From positions 3,844,001 through 3,908,000 of the forward strand of contig JAOVFP010000004.1 of assembly GCA_025738555.1 (NCBI GenBank): 64,000 nucleotides of DNA, given 5' to 3'. Made by a program: the position numbers and the translations under genes. The DNA comes from Cyathus striatus (taxonomy: Eukaryota > Basidiomycota > Agaricomycetes > Agaricales > Nidulariaceae). The notes beneath the pieces were generated by a model. It was given only the letters and a program-made list of their open reading frames with translations. It did not search any database and was not told the origin of the DNA. Shown here piece after piece: positions 24,340-35,935 of the stretch; within the stretch, counting starts at the first letter, position 1, and each line of letters starts with the position of its first letter.

Positions 24340-25169
24340 ATGATGTTCTGGGTGATTCTCGTTGCTTTACACGGTATTCGTCTTGCACAAGCTGCTGCTT
24401 TCGGCTCCAACAGACGGATTGACGTTGGCCTTGTTCGAAAATTGCAAGTCCGGCAGTCAGATATTCCAAACGTTCCTGCGGTGTGCAAATCTACATGCGA
24501 TCCCATTACCACGATCATTGCATCCAATGTATGTATACGCCTCTAGTCGAGAAAGTGCAGAACTGAGTTATTGCTTACAGGAATGCACACCTTCGACCTG
24601 CTGTACTAGTCAATTTGAGACCGGATATTTCGATTGTTTCCAATGCGTTGGACAGACGTTTAACGTGACGGACTACAGTGATGCACAACAAATATTAGAT
24701 GGTATTTTTTTGCTCATCTCTTTACGACAATTTCCATGACGCTCAGTTTTTTAGACTTGGTGTGGAATGTGCTCAACGTGGGCTCGTCATCCCAAAACTG
24801 ACATTTCCAGGTCAAGACCCTAATCGGCCGTTAACCTCGATATCGATCTCTGGAAGTGCAACCGGTAGTGATAACCCCATTCCGAGCGTGAGCGTGCCTG
24901 TAGTCAGCAGCCGCTCTACGATTACCTCAGTTTTTGTAACTACTGCGGCAGGTCAATCCACTGTCACTCAAGTGTTATCAACACCTGGGAGTTCTTCTCT
25001 TTTCACACAAACTACTGTATCAAATCTAGGTGTTTCTGCAAGTTCAACATCTCCTGGTGCCTCACAAAGCAGTAGTCAAACTAGTGGGGCCTCCTTTCAT
25101 GTTCACGACACGGTTTTGGGAATCTTTTCCACTCTTTTCGCTGGTTATTATTGGGTCCTGCTCGCTTAA
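24340..25169 (+). CDS. Secreted, probably GPI-anchored Ser/Thr-rich protein, frame broken once
   Basis: Start MMFWVILVALHGIRLAQAAA is a clear signal peptide. A compact cysteine-bearing domain follows over two exons (CKSTCDP, CTPSTCCTSQFETGYFDCFQC), then a linker VIPKLTFPGQDPNRP, a long Ser/Thr stalk (TSVFVTTAAGQSTVTQVLST and similar) and a hydrophobic C-terminal end, as in GPI-anchored cell-surface proteins. Introns lie at about 24529-24580 and 24702-24753. After the second intron the frame opens DDLV and then needs one extra base near 24757-24764 to continue ECAQRGLVIPKL, so one base seems missing. I recall the general architecture from many agaricomycete genomes; function unknown. Confidence 0.7.
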
Positions 25170-25404
25170 ATTTAAATGATGGCTTTACTTATGAATTATT
25201 GTGATACATTATGACTCCTGGGACACAACTTTATTTTGTCAGAAAATGCTTACAGTTTACGAGGTCTTATTTTGTTTCAGTTGTTACCAATCAAAATTTT
25301 CGTAAAACAGCAATTGGCAAATCAAATCGTTATCCAAGGAGTGTGGTTTGTATTAATCAACTTGTAAGGATGTAGCTAAATAGCGACACATGCATTAGTA
25401 ATAA

Positions 25405-25497
25405 TCCTTCTTAGCTCAGTTGGTAGAGCGCGTCACTAGTATATGTAAGCGAAATGTTGAAATGACGAGGTCAGTCGTTCGAGTCGGCTAGAAGGAA
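25405..25497 (+). tRNA. tRNA-Thr(AGT) with a 20-base intron
   Basis: The acceptor stem TCCTTCT pairs perfectly with AGAAGGA (25490-25496), with A as discriminator. The D arm is GCTCAGTTGGTAGAGC. The anticodon stem CGTCA/TGACG encloses CTAGTA, an intron of about 20 bases at the standard 37/38 site, and A, giving anticodon AGT. The T arm is AGTCG-TTCGAGT-CGGCT. T-runs at 25498-25501 and 25503-25507 fit a Pol III terminator. The U1-A72 end is unlike the usual G1 of threonine tRNAs, so identity rests on the anticodon. Confidence 0.85.
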
Positions 25498-25507
25498 TTT
25501 TATTTTT
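25498..25507 (+). terminator. Pol III terminator of tRNA-Thr
   Basis: TTTT then TTTTT follows immediately after the discriminator base. Confidence 0.7.
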
Positions 25508-25827
25508 GTTATGTCTATGTAACAACAAAAATTACTTTATTCCACGCTACACTTTCCTCCGGCAATACAACGTTCTTAAATAAGTATACGAAGACAGAAC
25601 GTATTCCGTGAACGAGAATAAGAAAATAGATCTAAAAAAACACTGATCAGAGTCAATCGGAATAAACTACTCATACAATTGAATAAAGGGCATCTGTAAC
25701 TATTAATCCTTAGCCCATAGCAATAGGAGATAAATATCCATCAAGAGGGGTAAGAATGGGACACGGATGTCGCAGCCATCTAACAGAAAGAATAAACCCC
25801 AACCACTCTTCCTCACATTCCCTAAAG
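25508..25827. other. Short spacer between tRNA-Thr and the next gene
   Basis: About 320 bases, AT-rich, no feature seen; it is the 3' side of the minus-strand gene that follows. Confidence 0.5.
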
Positions 25828-27164
25828 TTATAACTGAGTAAAGGTCTGCGTCCGACTGAGCGTTCGCTTCGGTCCTCTCCTCAATGCAGCCCCACCATGT
25901 GCAGGTGGTTCGGGAAGTGGAGGAGTATCCACCCTTGGTGGCGGGTCAGGCCTGTTCTGCGATGCGATAATGCCCGCTGCCTCTGGGTAGAGCTTGGGAT
26001 CGTACGAGGACAAAGGAGCGGGGTATTGCTTCTGGTGTCCTGGGTGAACCAACTTGACCTTTTGATGCCATGGACTCGACGTCGGTTGTGACTGGAATTG
26101 AGAAGCCAGAGTGTCGGGGTCAGATTCGGGGGTTCGCCGCTGCCTCTTCGTATCGTGCTCGTCTACACTGGCAGAACTCTGCCCCGACTTCATCTCCTCC
26201 AAGGCCCTCTTCCTCGACCTGGGACTCATTCCGGCCAGCATGCTTTCCATCTCCCGTTCTCGAGCAGCCTTCTGTATCTTCTCAAATGCACGCTCTGCCT
26301 CCTCTCTTGCCTCCTCGTCATACCTCCTCCTTGCCTCCATCTGACTCCATTGCTTGTCCATATTGAAAAAGCCATATGCATGACTGTTCTTGTTCTCCAA
26401 CCTCTGAGTTGGATTCAAAGGAATTTTATTGCCAATGCAGTAATACGGGTGCTGAGGGCGGGTATCATATTCTCTCAACAACTGCAATTCGACGGGTGAG
26501 CACCGAGCTTGGACTTCATCATTTGTAATCCAACCCTCTTGCAAGAGTCTGCGGATGACTTTTCCTGTGACTGGATATGCGCGGGGTACTTGGCTCGTGC
26601 GGTAGTCAAATTCAGCAAGGGACTTCGTAAGGTCGAACGCCTCCTTGATGGTAGGTTGGAGTGGGGTTTCGTGGGCAAAGTCGCGGGCTTTGATGCCGCG
26701 GTTGGCGAGGTCGCGTGCGACAACGTCGGGTTCAGGATTGTGGATATCTGTAGGGGCTGGAGATGGTTCGCGTCGGGCGGTTTCCATGTCAAAGTCGCCT
26801 TCCTGGGTGGTCTCGGTTTGACCAGTCTCCAGTTCGTTGGTATCGGGTTGGGTATCGACGGAATCATTGGATTTGGTGCGGGCAGGAAGCGCGGGTGCTG
26901 GTGTTGACTGGTCGTATTTGTAAACCTACAGACGAAGTCAGCAACTAAAAGACACAGGTGTAAGATTAAACCACGCACGGGGATGGTAGCAACGCTGTAG
27001 GAACGAGTCACGAAGTCTTCACCAATAGCCATGTCGTAGCTGGAGTTGGGAGGTGGTTCAGAAGTGTATCGGGGTACGGTGACTGAGATGAGGCCAGTAG
27101 ACTTTGAAGCGAGAGCGATGTTCAGACCAAAGGGACCTTGAATGCGAAAGTCTCTGGTGGTCAT
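25828..27164 (-). CDS. Conserved protein of unknown function with basic/coiled-coil region
   Basis: I do not recognise this gene. Two exons: exon 1 (start 27164, MTTRDFRIQGPFGLNIALAS) reads 62 residues to SYSVATIP; an intron (about 26934-26978) joins to VYKYDQSTPAPALPARTKSN. The total is about 437 residues. The middle contains LANRGIKARDFAHE, a run resembling a small folded domain (VIRRLLQEGWITNDEVQARC), then a charged helical stretch (QMEARRRYDEEAREEAERAFEKIQ) that could be a coiled coil, a bipartite-like basic patch (DTKRQRR) and a proline-rich C-terminus. This suggests a nuclear, protein-binding role; inference only. It is transcribed in the same direction as BET2 but with a separate start. 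Confidence 0.75.
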
Positions 27165-27412
27165 ATCCTTGTTGGAGACAATGAAGAGGAGGGAAAGAGG
27201 AAGGGGGAATGTGGCTGGAATGTTGGTGAAAAGACAATGAGGACAAAGGAGGAAGAGCTATATAGCCGAGTAAGCGATAGCGGGCCAAAGCGATGGTGGA
27301 TTCTCGAGTGGCCAATGCTTCAACCAAGATAACATTTCTATAACAAATATATACAATAACAACCCGCCACAACAATAACCCCCACTCCCGCTCCCTCACT
27401 CTCTCATTTCTC

Positions 27413-28862
27413 TCATTTCTCCCGTCTCTCCAGTCCCTTCCACTCCTTTCTCAGCCCCTTTTTCTCTATCACATCAGCAGGCATACAGTACACCGGATCC
27501 AAATCCACAAGCCCCGGGTATCCTAGAATCGACAGGCCTGTTCCAACATCTGCTTGAATACCAGCCAGCAACCGAGTCACATCTACTCACCAGCAACTCC
27601 AAAATGCGTATGAAACACGTCCACCATGTCCCCCGGTCTATCCGCGATCCCACCATTCTCTGGATCCTAATCGCCATAAGGAAACAAACCCATATCAGTC
27701 ACGCTCTCACGCGCCAGCCAATCAGACAAGCGGCGGCGTGCGGCGCGTATACCAAATAGGGAATGGAAATGTGTGACACACGTACCTGCGCTGACAGAAT
27801 GAACCCCGTCAGTTTGTCCGCATCGATCCACGGAACCTTCTTCAGTATCGATAGTGCCGATAGTACCCAAAAGCTGTAGCACACCTGTACGATCATTAGC
27901 CTGTAATCGTAATATCAATCCAACCGCGATAAACCCACGTCTTCCAGCTTTTGCGGCCGACCATTCAGCCCTCCATTAGGCAGCTGCCTTTCGCTCAACC
28001 ACCACCCCAGCGTGTCCAAATCCACCACGTCTAGTCGGTCCAGTATCGCCAGCGCAGCAACACACACAAAAACTCCTCAACGCACGTCAGCGCGAGGTCA
28101 GAGTAGATCAGACCGTACACACCTTGCGCCGCATGACTTTCCGCGCCCACAACGCTCCCAAACCCGCCATCAAAATTCCGACACCGGGAGATATAGTCTA
28201 CTGCCTTTTCTTTATCCATCGAGTCCAGTTTCCCGAGTAACGAAAGTGCATTGATGGCGCAGTACAGGAAGCGCGTGTCTATTTCGCCCCATTGGTCTCC
28301 GGCAAAGACCCCCGATGGCTGCTGTAGTGATAATATGACTAGATATGCCCAGTAGCAATGAGGTACGAAGAAAAGGAAAGTTGATCCAAGCACATACACT
28401 TCGTGACCCTATCCACATCCATCCTATCCAGCGCATCCTGCATGATCAAAATCTGAATCGCACTCAGCGTTGCGTGGATGTGCGCATCGTGCCCTGGGTG
28501 CGCTCCGAATCCGCCTATTCAAGTCCATCTGTCAGCCCTCCATTCACTTAATAATGGCACCAAGGGTAGAAACACAAACCTGCCTCCTCATCCCAACACT
28601 CCATCACGAAATCCACCATCTCCTCTCGGTTTAGCGCATCAGAGTGTCCCATGATACTTAGTGCCGTGAGACCCCAGTAAATAGCATTCAGTCGTAGGTG
28701 TGCCGTTAAGTGGTATGCCAAGTCATCCTTGCTCTATGAGAAATACTGTTAGAAATGTAATGACGAAAAGGTCTTATAAGGTAGGTGTACTTCGCCTAGC
28801 TTTTGGATGTACGAGACGTGCTTTGAGATAAAGAGTTCGGTAGGCGGCGTCGACGTCGACAT
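27413..28862 (-). CDS. BET2: Rab geranylgeranyltransferase (GGTase-II) beta subunit
   Basis: With the alpha subunit (Bet4) and Rab escort protein, it attaches geranylgeranyl groups to C-terminal cysteines of Rab GTPases. About eight exons, start 28862 ([20 protein letters not shown]). Prenyltransferase repeats with the GGF signature are visible ([59 protein letters not shown]), and the zinc ligands (Asp and Cys of EDVCYS, His of [10 protein letters not shown]) are present. The C-terminal end is lysine-rich ([17 protein letters not shown]). The intron after SHAAQ joins to [14 protein letters not shown] in frame. Length (about 330 residues) is normal for the family. Confidence 0.93.
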
Positions 28863-30739
28863 TAGCAATGACAATGGCGAGGGATGGGATTTGTTTGCGC
28901 GTGTCTCAGTAGCTTAGCTTCGTGCTAATCTAATCTTGGCCTTGAGATAAGATGTACATACTACGTCGATAAGATCGCATATGAAATTCAAATCATATTT
29001 GCCAATATACAATGCTTACTTCGAGTCAGCTGCTCATTGAGTGGCAAAAATCAAATACAAAAGCCTATTCTAGAGATACAATACAGAAAAGAGCAAAATC
29101 TATAATGAATACAATGTCCCTCCGCTGAGGGGTATCGTATTGCGGCGGTAGAATCGTCTGCAACTCTGTACATGTTATCTTCGACTTCGTTCAACTTGTA
29201 ATTCGCTTCCATGCTGGCTCAGGTTATTTTATATTGCTGTACAAGCAACTAGCTGTATCCATCCAAATTTTAGCCCCAGGAAGAAATAAGAAGCTGACGG
29301 ACGTAGCATCGGACGCACCATGATGTCAGGAAACATAACCAGACAGCAATAAGTCCTAAAAGCTTAGATATGTGCCACATGTTGACAGCTGGGCGAAGAT
29401 ACGATCGTCTTTAATATGCTAAATAGCTTGGGTGCTTCAGGTTATTGGAATCGGTGATGAGTGTATGTTGGAAGAGTCAAGCAGAGAAACTGGAATTTAA
29501 ATCTTCAGGAAGCCATTGTAGTAAGTGACACCGTGGCGGCAATTCAAACCAATTACCAAGAAAGTTAAATGCCGTTCCCAGCATTGTAGTTGGCAGCGGT
29601 GATTCGCGTGAATAAAAAACAATAGCGAGAACCAGAAATCTGTCGGATGTCGTAGTACCCTCTTGTGTGGACAAGTATGTCCTGACATCAGAACACCCAC
29701 AACGGATCGTGCGAATGACCGGGGTGCTTGTAAAGTTGACCTATAGCCTACATCAAAGACGTCTAACATGTGCACCCATTGTAGAACGATAAATCGATAA
29801 TCGCTCAATAGCGCCACACTATCGGAAAGCCGAAAATGGTTAAGATTGTCGTCTGCCACTCACTGTCCATCCGCTTCTGAGACCTGGAGCCATATTCACT
29901 GAGAACAATGAACATACCACTCCTGTTGTTGCTGCGATAAGGCTGCCCGGTTCCCGAAGATGTAATCTTTGAGACGCACATTCTCGTATTCTGTACCCAA
30001 GATCCATGGGAGTACCTTTCCATCCATTTACAAGAGTTAGAGCGCCCAGAAAGAGTAGACTTTTATCGCATATACTTAAAAGCGAGCAGCTTTGCATGCC
30101 ATTATGGGACGTCTGATGCTCATTGTAATGAACAGCCCTCGGCAGAAAATCAAGGAATCTCCCAGTATACATAGCTCATCTTGGTTTTAACGCTGCGGCG
30201 ATCTTCTGAGTCCTGACTCAGTGCACTTCCGATCTATGATAGTGGGAGTCAGTCTTTAAGCACTTAATTACAGCTTGTGACATGTCTGCTGGTCTCAGAA
30301 AGACGAATTCAGACACAAAATGTAAACAGATAACCAAGGTCCGAGATGATGGTTCCAGGCATAAGCTGCACATTACACAGCCACTCGTTCGCTTCTCCTC
30401 AATTCGTGGAACTTACAAACTTGTTACAATAATACAAACCCACGAGCTCGAAATAATTGCCAGTTATATGAACAATTCGACGCACCTCTGAACCAATTCC
30501 AGTTTCTTTCATTTGATACGTATCAAACACACGCGTTGATATCGATATGTATTTCGTCTACCAGTTTCAACGCTTGTTCATCGGATCCCATCGACCTATC
30601 AAAAACGCCATCCTCGTGTAATTCTACGCAACTCCTGTTGACATGCCGAATTATAATTATTAGCTCTTGACCGGAACATCCTACCTAGTTTATCGCACGC
30701 AGCTAGGAAGTAGGAAGTTTACTTGTTGCTGCTCTCTCA
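28863..30739. other. 1.9 kb with no supported gene
   Basis: Overlapping minus-strand frames between 29477 and 30172 (up to 120 codons) have no recognised domain, and their order does not form a sensible spliced protein. They could be remnants of a decayed gene. The last few hundred bases are the promoter of the permease at 30740. Confidence 0.45.
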
Positions 30740-32609
30740 ATGGCCTCGAGCACAACAGAAGCGCGTCCTCTTCTTGCTAGCGGTGTTGGCGAACAATCTG
30801 AAAGCAGCAATTATGGAGCTATATCAGATAGACCTGCGTCTGTGGAAAGGCCCAAGGATGAGAATGGTTTGAAGAAGCGTCAAATTGGTGTATTCTCAGC
30901 TATGTTTATTATATTTAACAGGATTATCGGTACTGGGTATGTTATTATATCGCGCTTTCGTTGGATCCTCAATAACATGATTCCAACACCTTAGTATATT
31001 CGCTACTCCAAGTATGATCTTGAGTCTGAGCGGGAGCGTTGGATTATCTTTGTGCGTTGTCATTTTCCCAGAGATGCAAAGACATACCAACTTCGTGGTA
31101 GAATCATGTGGGTAATTGGTGCGCTTATAGCAATGGCAGGGATGCAAGTGTATATAGTGTGGGGGACAGTGAGCACCCATCTACCTCAAAAACCATCAAT
31201 TATTTAACTTAGCTGAAGGCACTCCCACATAATGGCGGCGAGAAGAATTACCTCGAGCACCTCTTTCCCCATCCTAAACGTCTGATCACGGCCATGTACG
31301 CCGCCAACGCGGTTCTCATGGCTTATGCGGCTGGAAATGCCATCGTATTTGCAGAATATTTTTTACTCTCGATATCACCTTCCCCCTGTCACGTAACTCA
31401 GGCACTTACAAAACTGACTGCAGCTCTTGTGCTCACCTTTGTCCTTTTGCTACACGGTCTTCATCTTCCCCTCGGTCTGCGTGTGCAAAACGCCCTTGGC
31501 GTTAGCAAGATCATTGTTCTCGTTGGAATTGTCGGAACAGGAGTTGCCGCCGCGTTTGGGATATTGCAAGTGGAGGATGGAAGTACGACGCGTGAGAGAC
31601 CGATAGATCATAACTTTGGTAGTTGGGATCGTATTTGGGAAGGCTCGAGATGGGGAATGAGCGAATTCTGCCTCGCGCTATATAACGTACGCATATTCTT
31701 TCCGTTACATGTCCTTTACTTATATCAGCCCAGGTAATCTGGTCATATGTTGGGTTTTCCAATGCCAATTATGCTCTTTCAGAAGTTCATCGACCTTCTC
31801 GCACCCTCAAGCTCGCTGGCCCATTGGCTCTAATCTGTGTCACCCTTCTTTATTTACTTGCGAATATTGCGTACCTCTTCGGTGTTTCCAAAGACGAGAT
31901 CACTGGAAGCGGTCGCCTTGTGGCTGCTCTTCTAGTGAGAAAAGTCTGGGGACCGCAGGCTGAGAGACTACTTGCCGTGGGAGTAGCGATGAGCGCAGCT
32001 GGTAATGTTCTGAGCGTGGTAAGTTCAGGTCACTACCAAGTTCCAGTAGTCGTTTAAAGTTCATTAAATTTGCAGTCCTTCTCTCAAGCAAGAGTGAATC
32101 AAGCGTTAGGTCAGGAGGGAGTCCTTCCATTTAGCAAGTTTTGGGCATCCACTTGGCCTCGAAACGCACCACTCGCTGGTCTCAGTCTGCGTACGCACTT
32201 CTGCAACTATCCTTTCGATATTTCCTAATTCCTGACGCAGATTGGATTGTCTGTATCTTGGTGATTTACTTTGTGCCACCAGGCGATGGCTACAACTTCG
32301 TCATCAATGTAGTGTCTTACCCTCTCGCAATCATAAACGCCACGATATCCTTTGGGCTGATATACCTTTCCTCGCATCCCACCGTCAGCCCACTTCTATT
32401 GTTCCTTCTGCTAACGCTGTGGTCCTATTTCCGGCACTCATCTTCGGCCTTGCTAATGTCTTCCTATTCTTGTACCTCTTATACCCCCTCCGGACGATGC
32501 GCAGCCGTATGTCAACTTACCGTACTGGACACACGCATTGGTTGGTTGGAGCGTGTTTCTACTGGGCGGAGGCTGGTGGTTTGTCACGCAGCGAAGTAAC
32601 GACTTATAA
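30740..32609 (+). CDS. LAT/MUP-type amino-acid permease, frame broken near the C-terminus
   Basis: An APC-superfamily amino-acid transporter of the fungal methionine-permease (MUP1/MUP3-like) and LAT group. After an acidic N-terminus (MASSTTEARPLLASGVGEQS) come FIIFNRIIGTG then IFATPSMILSLSGSVGLS, the first transmembrane segment with its G-S-G motif, and about eleven further helices. Introns split the region at about 30938-30993, 31052-31100, 31169-31216, 31688-31732, 32019-32075 and 32191-32240. Toward the end the frame fails twice: SSHPTVSPLLL is followed, one base out, by NAVVLFPALIFGLANVF (near 32370-32395), and then, one base out again near 32470, by VPLIPPPDDAQPYVNLPYW and WSVFLLGGGWWFVTQRSNDL. 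Both look like single-base deletions. Substrate is inferred from family only. It converges on another permease gene 172 bases downstream. Confidence 0.82.
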
Positions 32610-32781
32610 CACATGACCTTTAAATGACAATTATTACGCCCTGTCTGTATTTGTTAACACCATCTTAGAGTTAGACTGTGAACACTTGAAATAGAGGTAA
32701 TCCAATAATTTCGTTTACTGGAAACCCCAGTGTAGTTCATAATATTCGTCGATTTCATACATCGTTGATCCGTTGATCTAT

Positions 32782-35461
32782 TCACGCATTTTTCTCGTAT
32801 TTATCTGCCATGGTGGGGTCCATGACGTCAATTCCCATCTCTTCAGCTACAACAAATTTTATTATTGTTATGTGTGGAAGGGAGGGAAAGACGAACCGGC
32901 AATCTGCTTCACAGGCCCTGTGAACCATTTTCTTGCACTTACAATCCAAAATCCAAAACTGTAAAGTATGACAATTGCAACAGCAACGATCGAGTAGTTC
33001 AGCGTTTGAGAATCAACGGGCTTTACAGGTAGTGGTTAACGAACTTCCAACGTGAGGAGAGTAAAGCCTTACGTTAATTTGAGGTAAAATAAAGGCGATG
33101 GATATGAATAAAATCCAACAAACAGCTGCAATTGCAATAGGGTACGAGAACTTTCCCAGATGGAAAGGTCCGCGGACGAAGTCCTCCCTGTAATACACTC
33201 GAAGAGCGATGGGAATGCCTGCCACCAAAGGTTTAGTGCCATGATAAATGCCAATGTCATGACTAATTAAACTTTACCGTATGATATATAGAGTCCTATT
33301 GTTGCAATGGAAGTAGCTGCTGAGAACGCAACTGAACTTCCTAGACTAGGAAGCCCCAGGATAAAGCTCAAGGTACATGCAAGCCAAACTATGTAATGCT
33401 GATTAGAACCAATATAAGTCAACTGAAAGCGGATTGCAGCCTACCTGTCCTGATTGGTGACTTCCATTGAGGGTTAACTTTACTGAAAAATTTGTGCCCC
33501 GGAATTCCGCCATCTCTGGCAAACGCGTACATCATCCGGGAATTGGATGTAATCGAGAATGTGCTGTGGAATAAACCCCTCGTTAAATCTACCCAATATT
33601 TTAACGTGCAAAATTTGCGTACCCACAGAAGTACATTGCACCGACAACAATAACCTTCGCAATAGAACTTAACATAGAGTTGTTAATTCAGGTAGAAAAC
33701 TAACTTACCATAAGAACAATCGCACCATTCTCCCCTACAGTGTCGAGGAAGATTTGGGTCACCGGCTCCCCAGTTTCTGTAGAAAGGACTTTGTCGAGGT
33801 CTTGTATCGAAAAGAGCAAGCCCAGAATAAGGAACCAGCCGAGAATTGCAGATACACCGATGGCCATGACGATGCCTATGCTCCCAGACATTGCAGCATT
33901 ATGAGTTTCTTCTGTCATCTTTTAAGGAAGCTGTCATTACTATATACATGAGCATATGCAGGAATAGCTTACGTGCGCGCTAGCGTCAAAACCAGTCAGC
34001 GTGTACTAAAATATAGATCGTCAAAAATATTAATCTAGGCTTAGAAATGCAAATTCACTTGAGCCATCAAAGTCTGTTGGAATCCAGTATAAGTTACATA
34101 TTTAGAAAAGAAGAAAAGAAAAGCGCTAACCCCAATGACCACTACATATGCGTTGCTTGCCCTACTTCCCCAACCTTCTGATCCAGAAGCCCCTGTTCCA
34201 TCAATAAATTTCTGGAACACAAAGTGTGCGGACTGGTGGGTCGGCGCTTTCGCAAGAATAGCAACGACGAGGGAGAATGTTCCTATTGCATGCCACCATA
34301 CAGAAACATTGTTTAGATAATGCAATATGTGCACCCCAAACGTATTAGTTAACCCTTGAGTAAATAAAACTGCAGCGTAAATTCCTAGGCGTAAGGGGAA
34401 TATGTCGGTAAGATTATGATGCTGGGGCACATTTAACGAACCCAACTTACCAATCGTCGTGTTCGGCGTAGGAACGAAGTTCGTTTTTAGAGTGCAGACG
34501 GTTGAAAGAAAATTGGCGCATGCAAAACTGTCAGTGTTCATGCGTCGATAAGTGTAAGTAGACATGATATAAATACAAGTGACCCACCTAATCCCAGTTG
34601 TCACTGCCACTTGGCCAAGAAGATTAAACCATCCTTGATTTCGAAATTGAATTTAAATCCGGCTATTAGATTGTTGGCATCATTACCAGTTATCCAAGAT
34701 GCAATCGGGGCATTCTTTGGTTTCGACAACATTGCTGCCCAGAAATATGGTCCTCCCGACGTGGGATGGGCACTGGAGACTACTAAGTGACGTGGCAAAC
34801 TTTGGGTGATAGCAATCATACCTGCAAACCTCTGGGCAATCCAGAACTTGAACATGAGCCAATATTTGGAGTTAAATAGATTCAAGTTCCTCACCAGCCA
34901 TTGCAAGCCCGACCAGCATAGTGGCGCATGCTGTACACAATTAATTAAGCTCAGTACCTCAGGCGCGCCAACTTCCCTCGAAGCTGTTGAACTCACAAAC
35001 GACTACCCATCCCCAAACCATGACAGCTGGCCCTCCTGTTGTCTAGGAAAGCAGAGTTGGCGTCCTTCAGCAATACTTACAGTTAGATACACGTACCAAC
35101 CCATACAAGAACAAGGATGGTATGCCCGTAATGACCGATATTATTGAGAAGGAGACCTATCGGAATAATATAAGAATCATTCGGGTGCTGAGATAAAAGG
35201 CTTAGGCCTACCCCGAAGTTCTGTAGAGGAACGCGCATGTTAGTTCTTTTTACCTCATCTAGTACAGATCGAACTGACCTGTAACAAGCCCAATTCCCGT
35301 CTACAAGTTACAGTGTTTAACAATCCATTGAATGTAATAACGTAGTATCTGTACTTACTTCAGCTCCTGTTTATATCCCATTCGCGCAAGGTCAGCCTCG
35401 TCCTTCATTCCATTCCATTTCCATTCGTAGTCGTATTCGTCTGTGATATAGAGTCCGACAT
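32782..35461 (-). CDS. GABA/choline-type amino-acid permease
   Basis: An APC-superfamily transporter of the fungal GABA (UGA4-like) and choline (HNM1-like) group, plasma-membrane, about 12 helices. The proposed start at 35461 reads MSDSISQTNTTTNGNGME but needs one inserted base near 35406 to continue KDEADLARMGYKQELKRELGLLQ; otherwise translation starts at 35408. Family motifs: NFG then VSFSIISVITGIPSLFLYG, HPTSGGPYFWAAMLSKP, GALMAQYTLTGFDASAHMTEET (the conserved T-GFD-SAH-EET signature), SRMMYAFARDGGIPGHKFF, and GLYISYGIPIALRV. A last intron (about 32845-32894) joins VKQIA to AEEMGIDVMDPT, avoiding a short alternative end. Many introns; identity to the family is firm, exact substrate is not. 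Confidence 0.87.
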
Positions 35462-35935
35462 TATACGATAGAGGATTGTGACGGGGGTGAATCTTTGCAG
35501 ACAGCCTGTGCCCTCAGCTATCTATACTGTATCTCCATGTAACATATCATGAACTTTATGTACTTGACAAATGGGAATACGATTGTGAGTGTTGATTAGC
35601 GCCTGTGCTCCACATGCTTTATCCGTTACCGAAATAGATATGAGCGCAACAGATGCCAGTATCCGCAACTGGAAATGGTGCGCCGCGTAATTTACGGGCC
35701 ATGCCCGAGTCTCAACTACGATAAGAGGGGAGGGGAGATACAGGAGTTCTTTCCATATCTACAGCCGCAGTCAACTAGGACATAACATGTTCTTCACAAG
35801 TACGAGCATTTGGTTTAGTGATGAAAATGAACGGCTTAGTAGACATAGCTGCCTTCCCTCTATTCAAAAAAGTCCAGCAGAACTTTAATTCTGTATCATC
35901 GGAACCTCTTGATAATCCTTGAAACTCAGATGCAA
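35462..35935. other. Spacer between the permease and F-box genes
   Basis: 474 bases. Contains the permease promoter and the F-box gene's 3' region. No distinct motif noted. Confidence 0.4.

Noticed and set aside
29477..30172. A gene made of overlapping minus-strand frames
   Set aside because: The frames do not join into a coherent protein and carry no recognised motifs.
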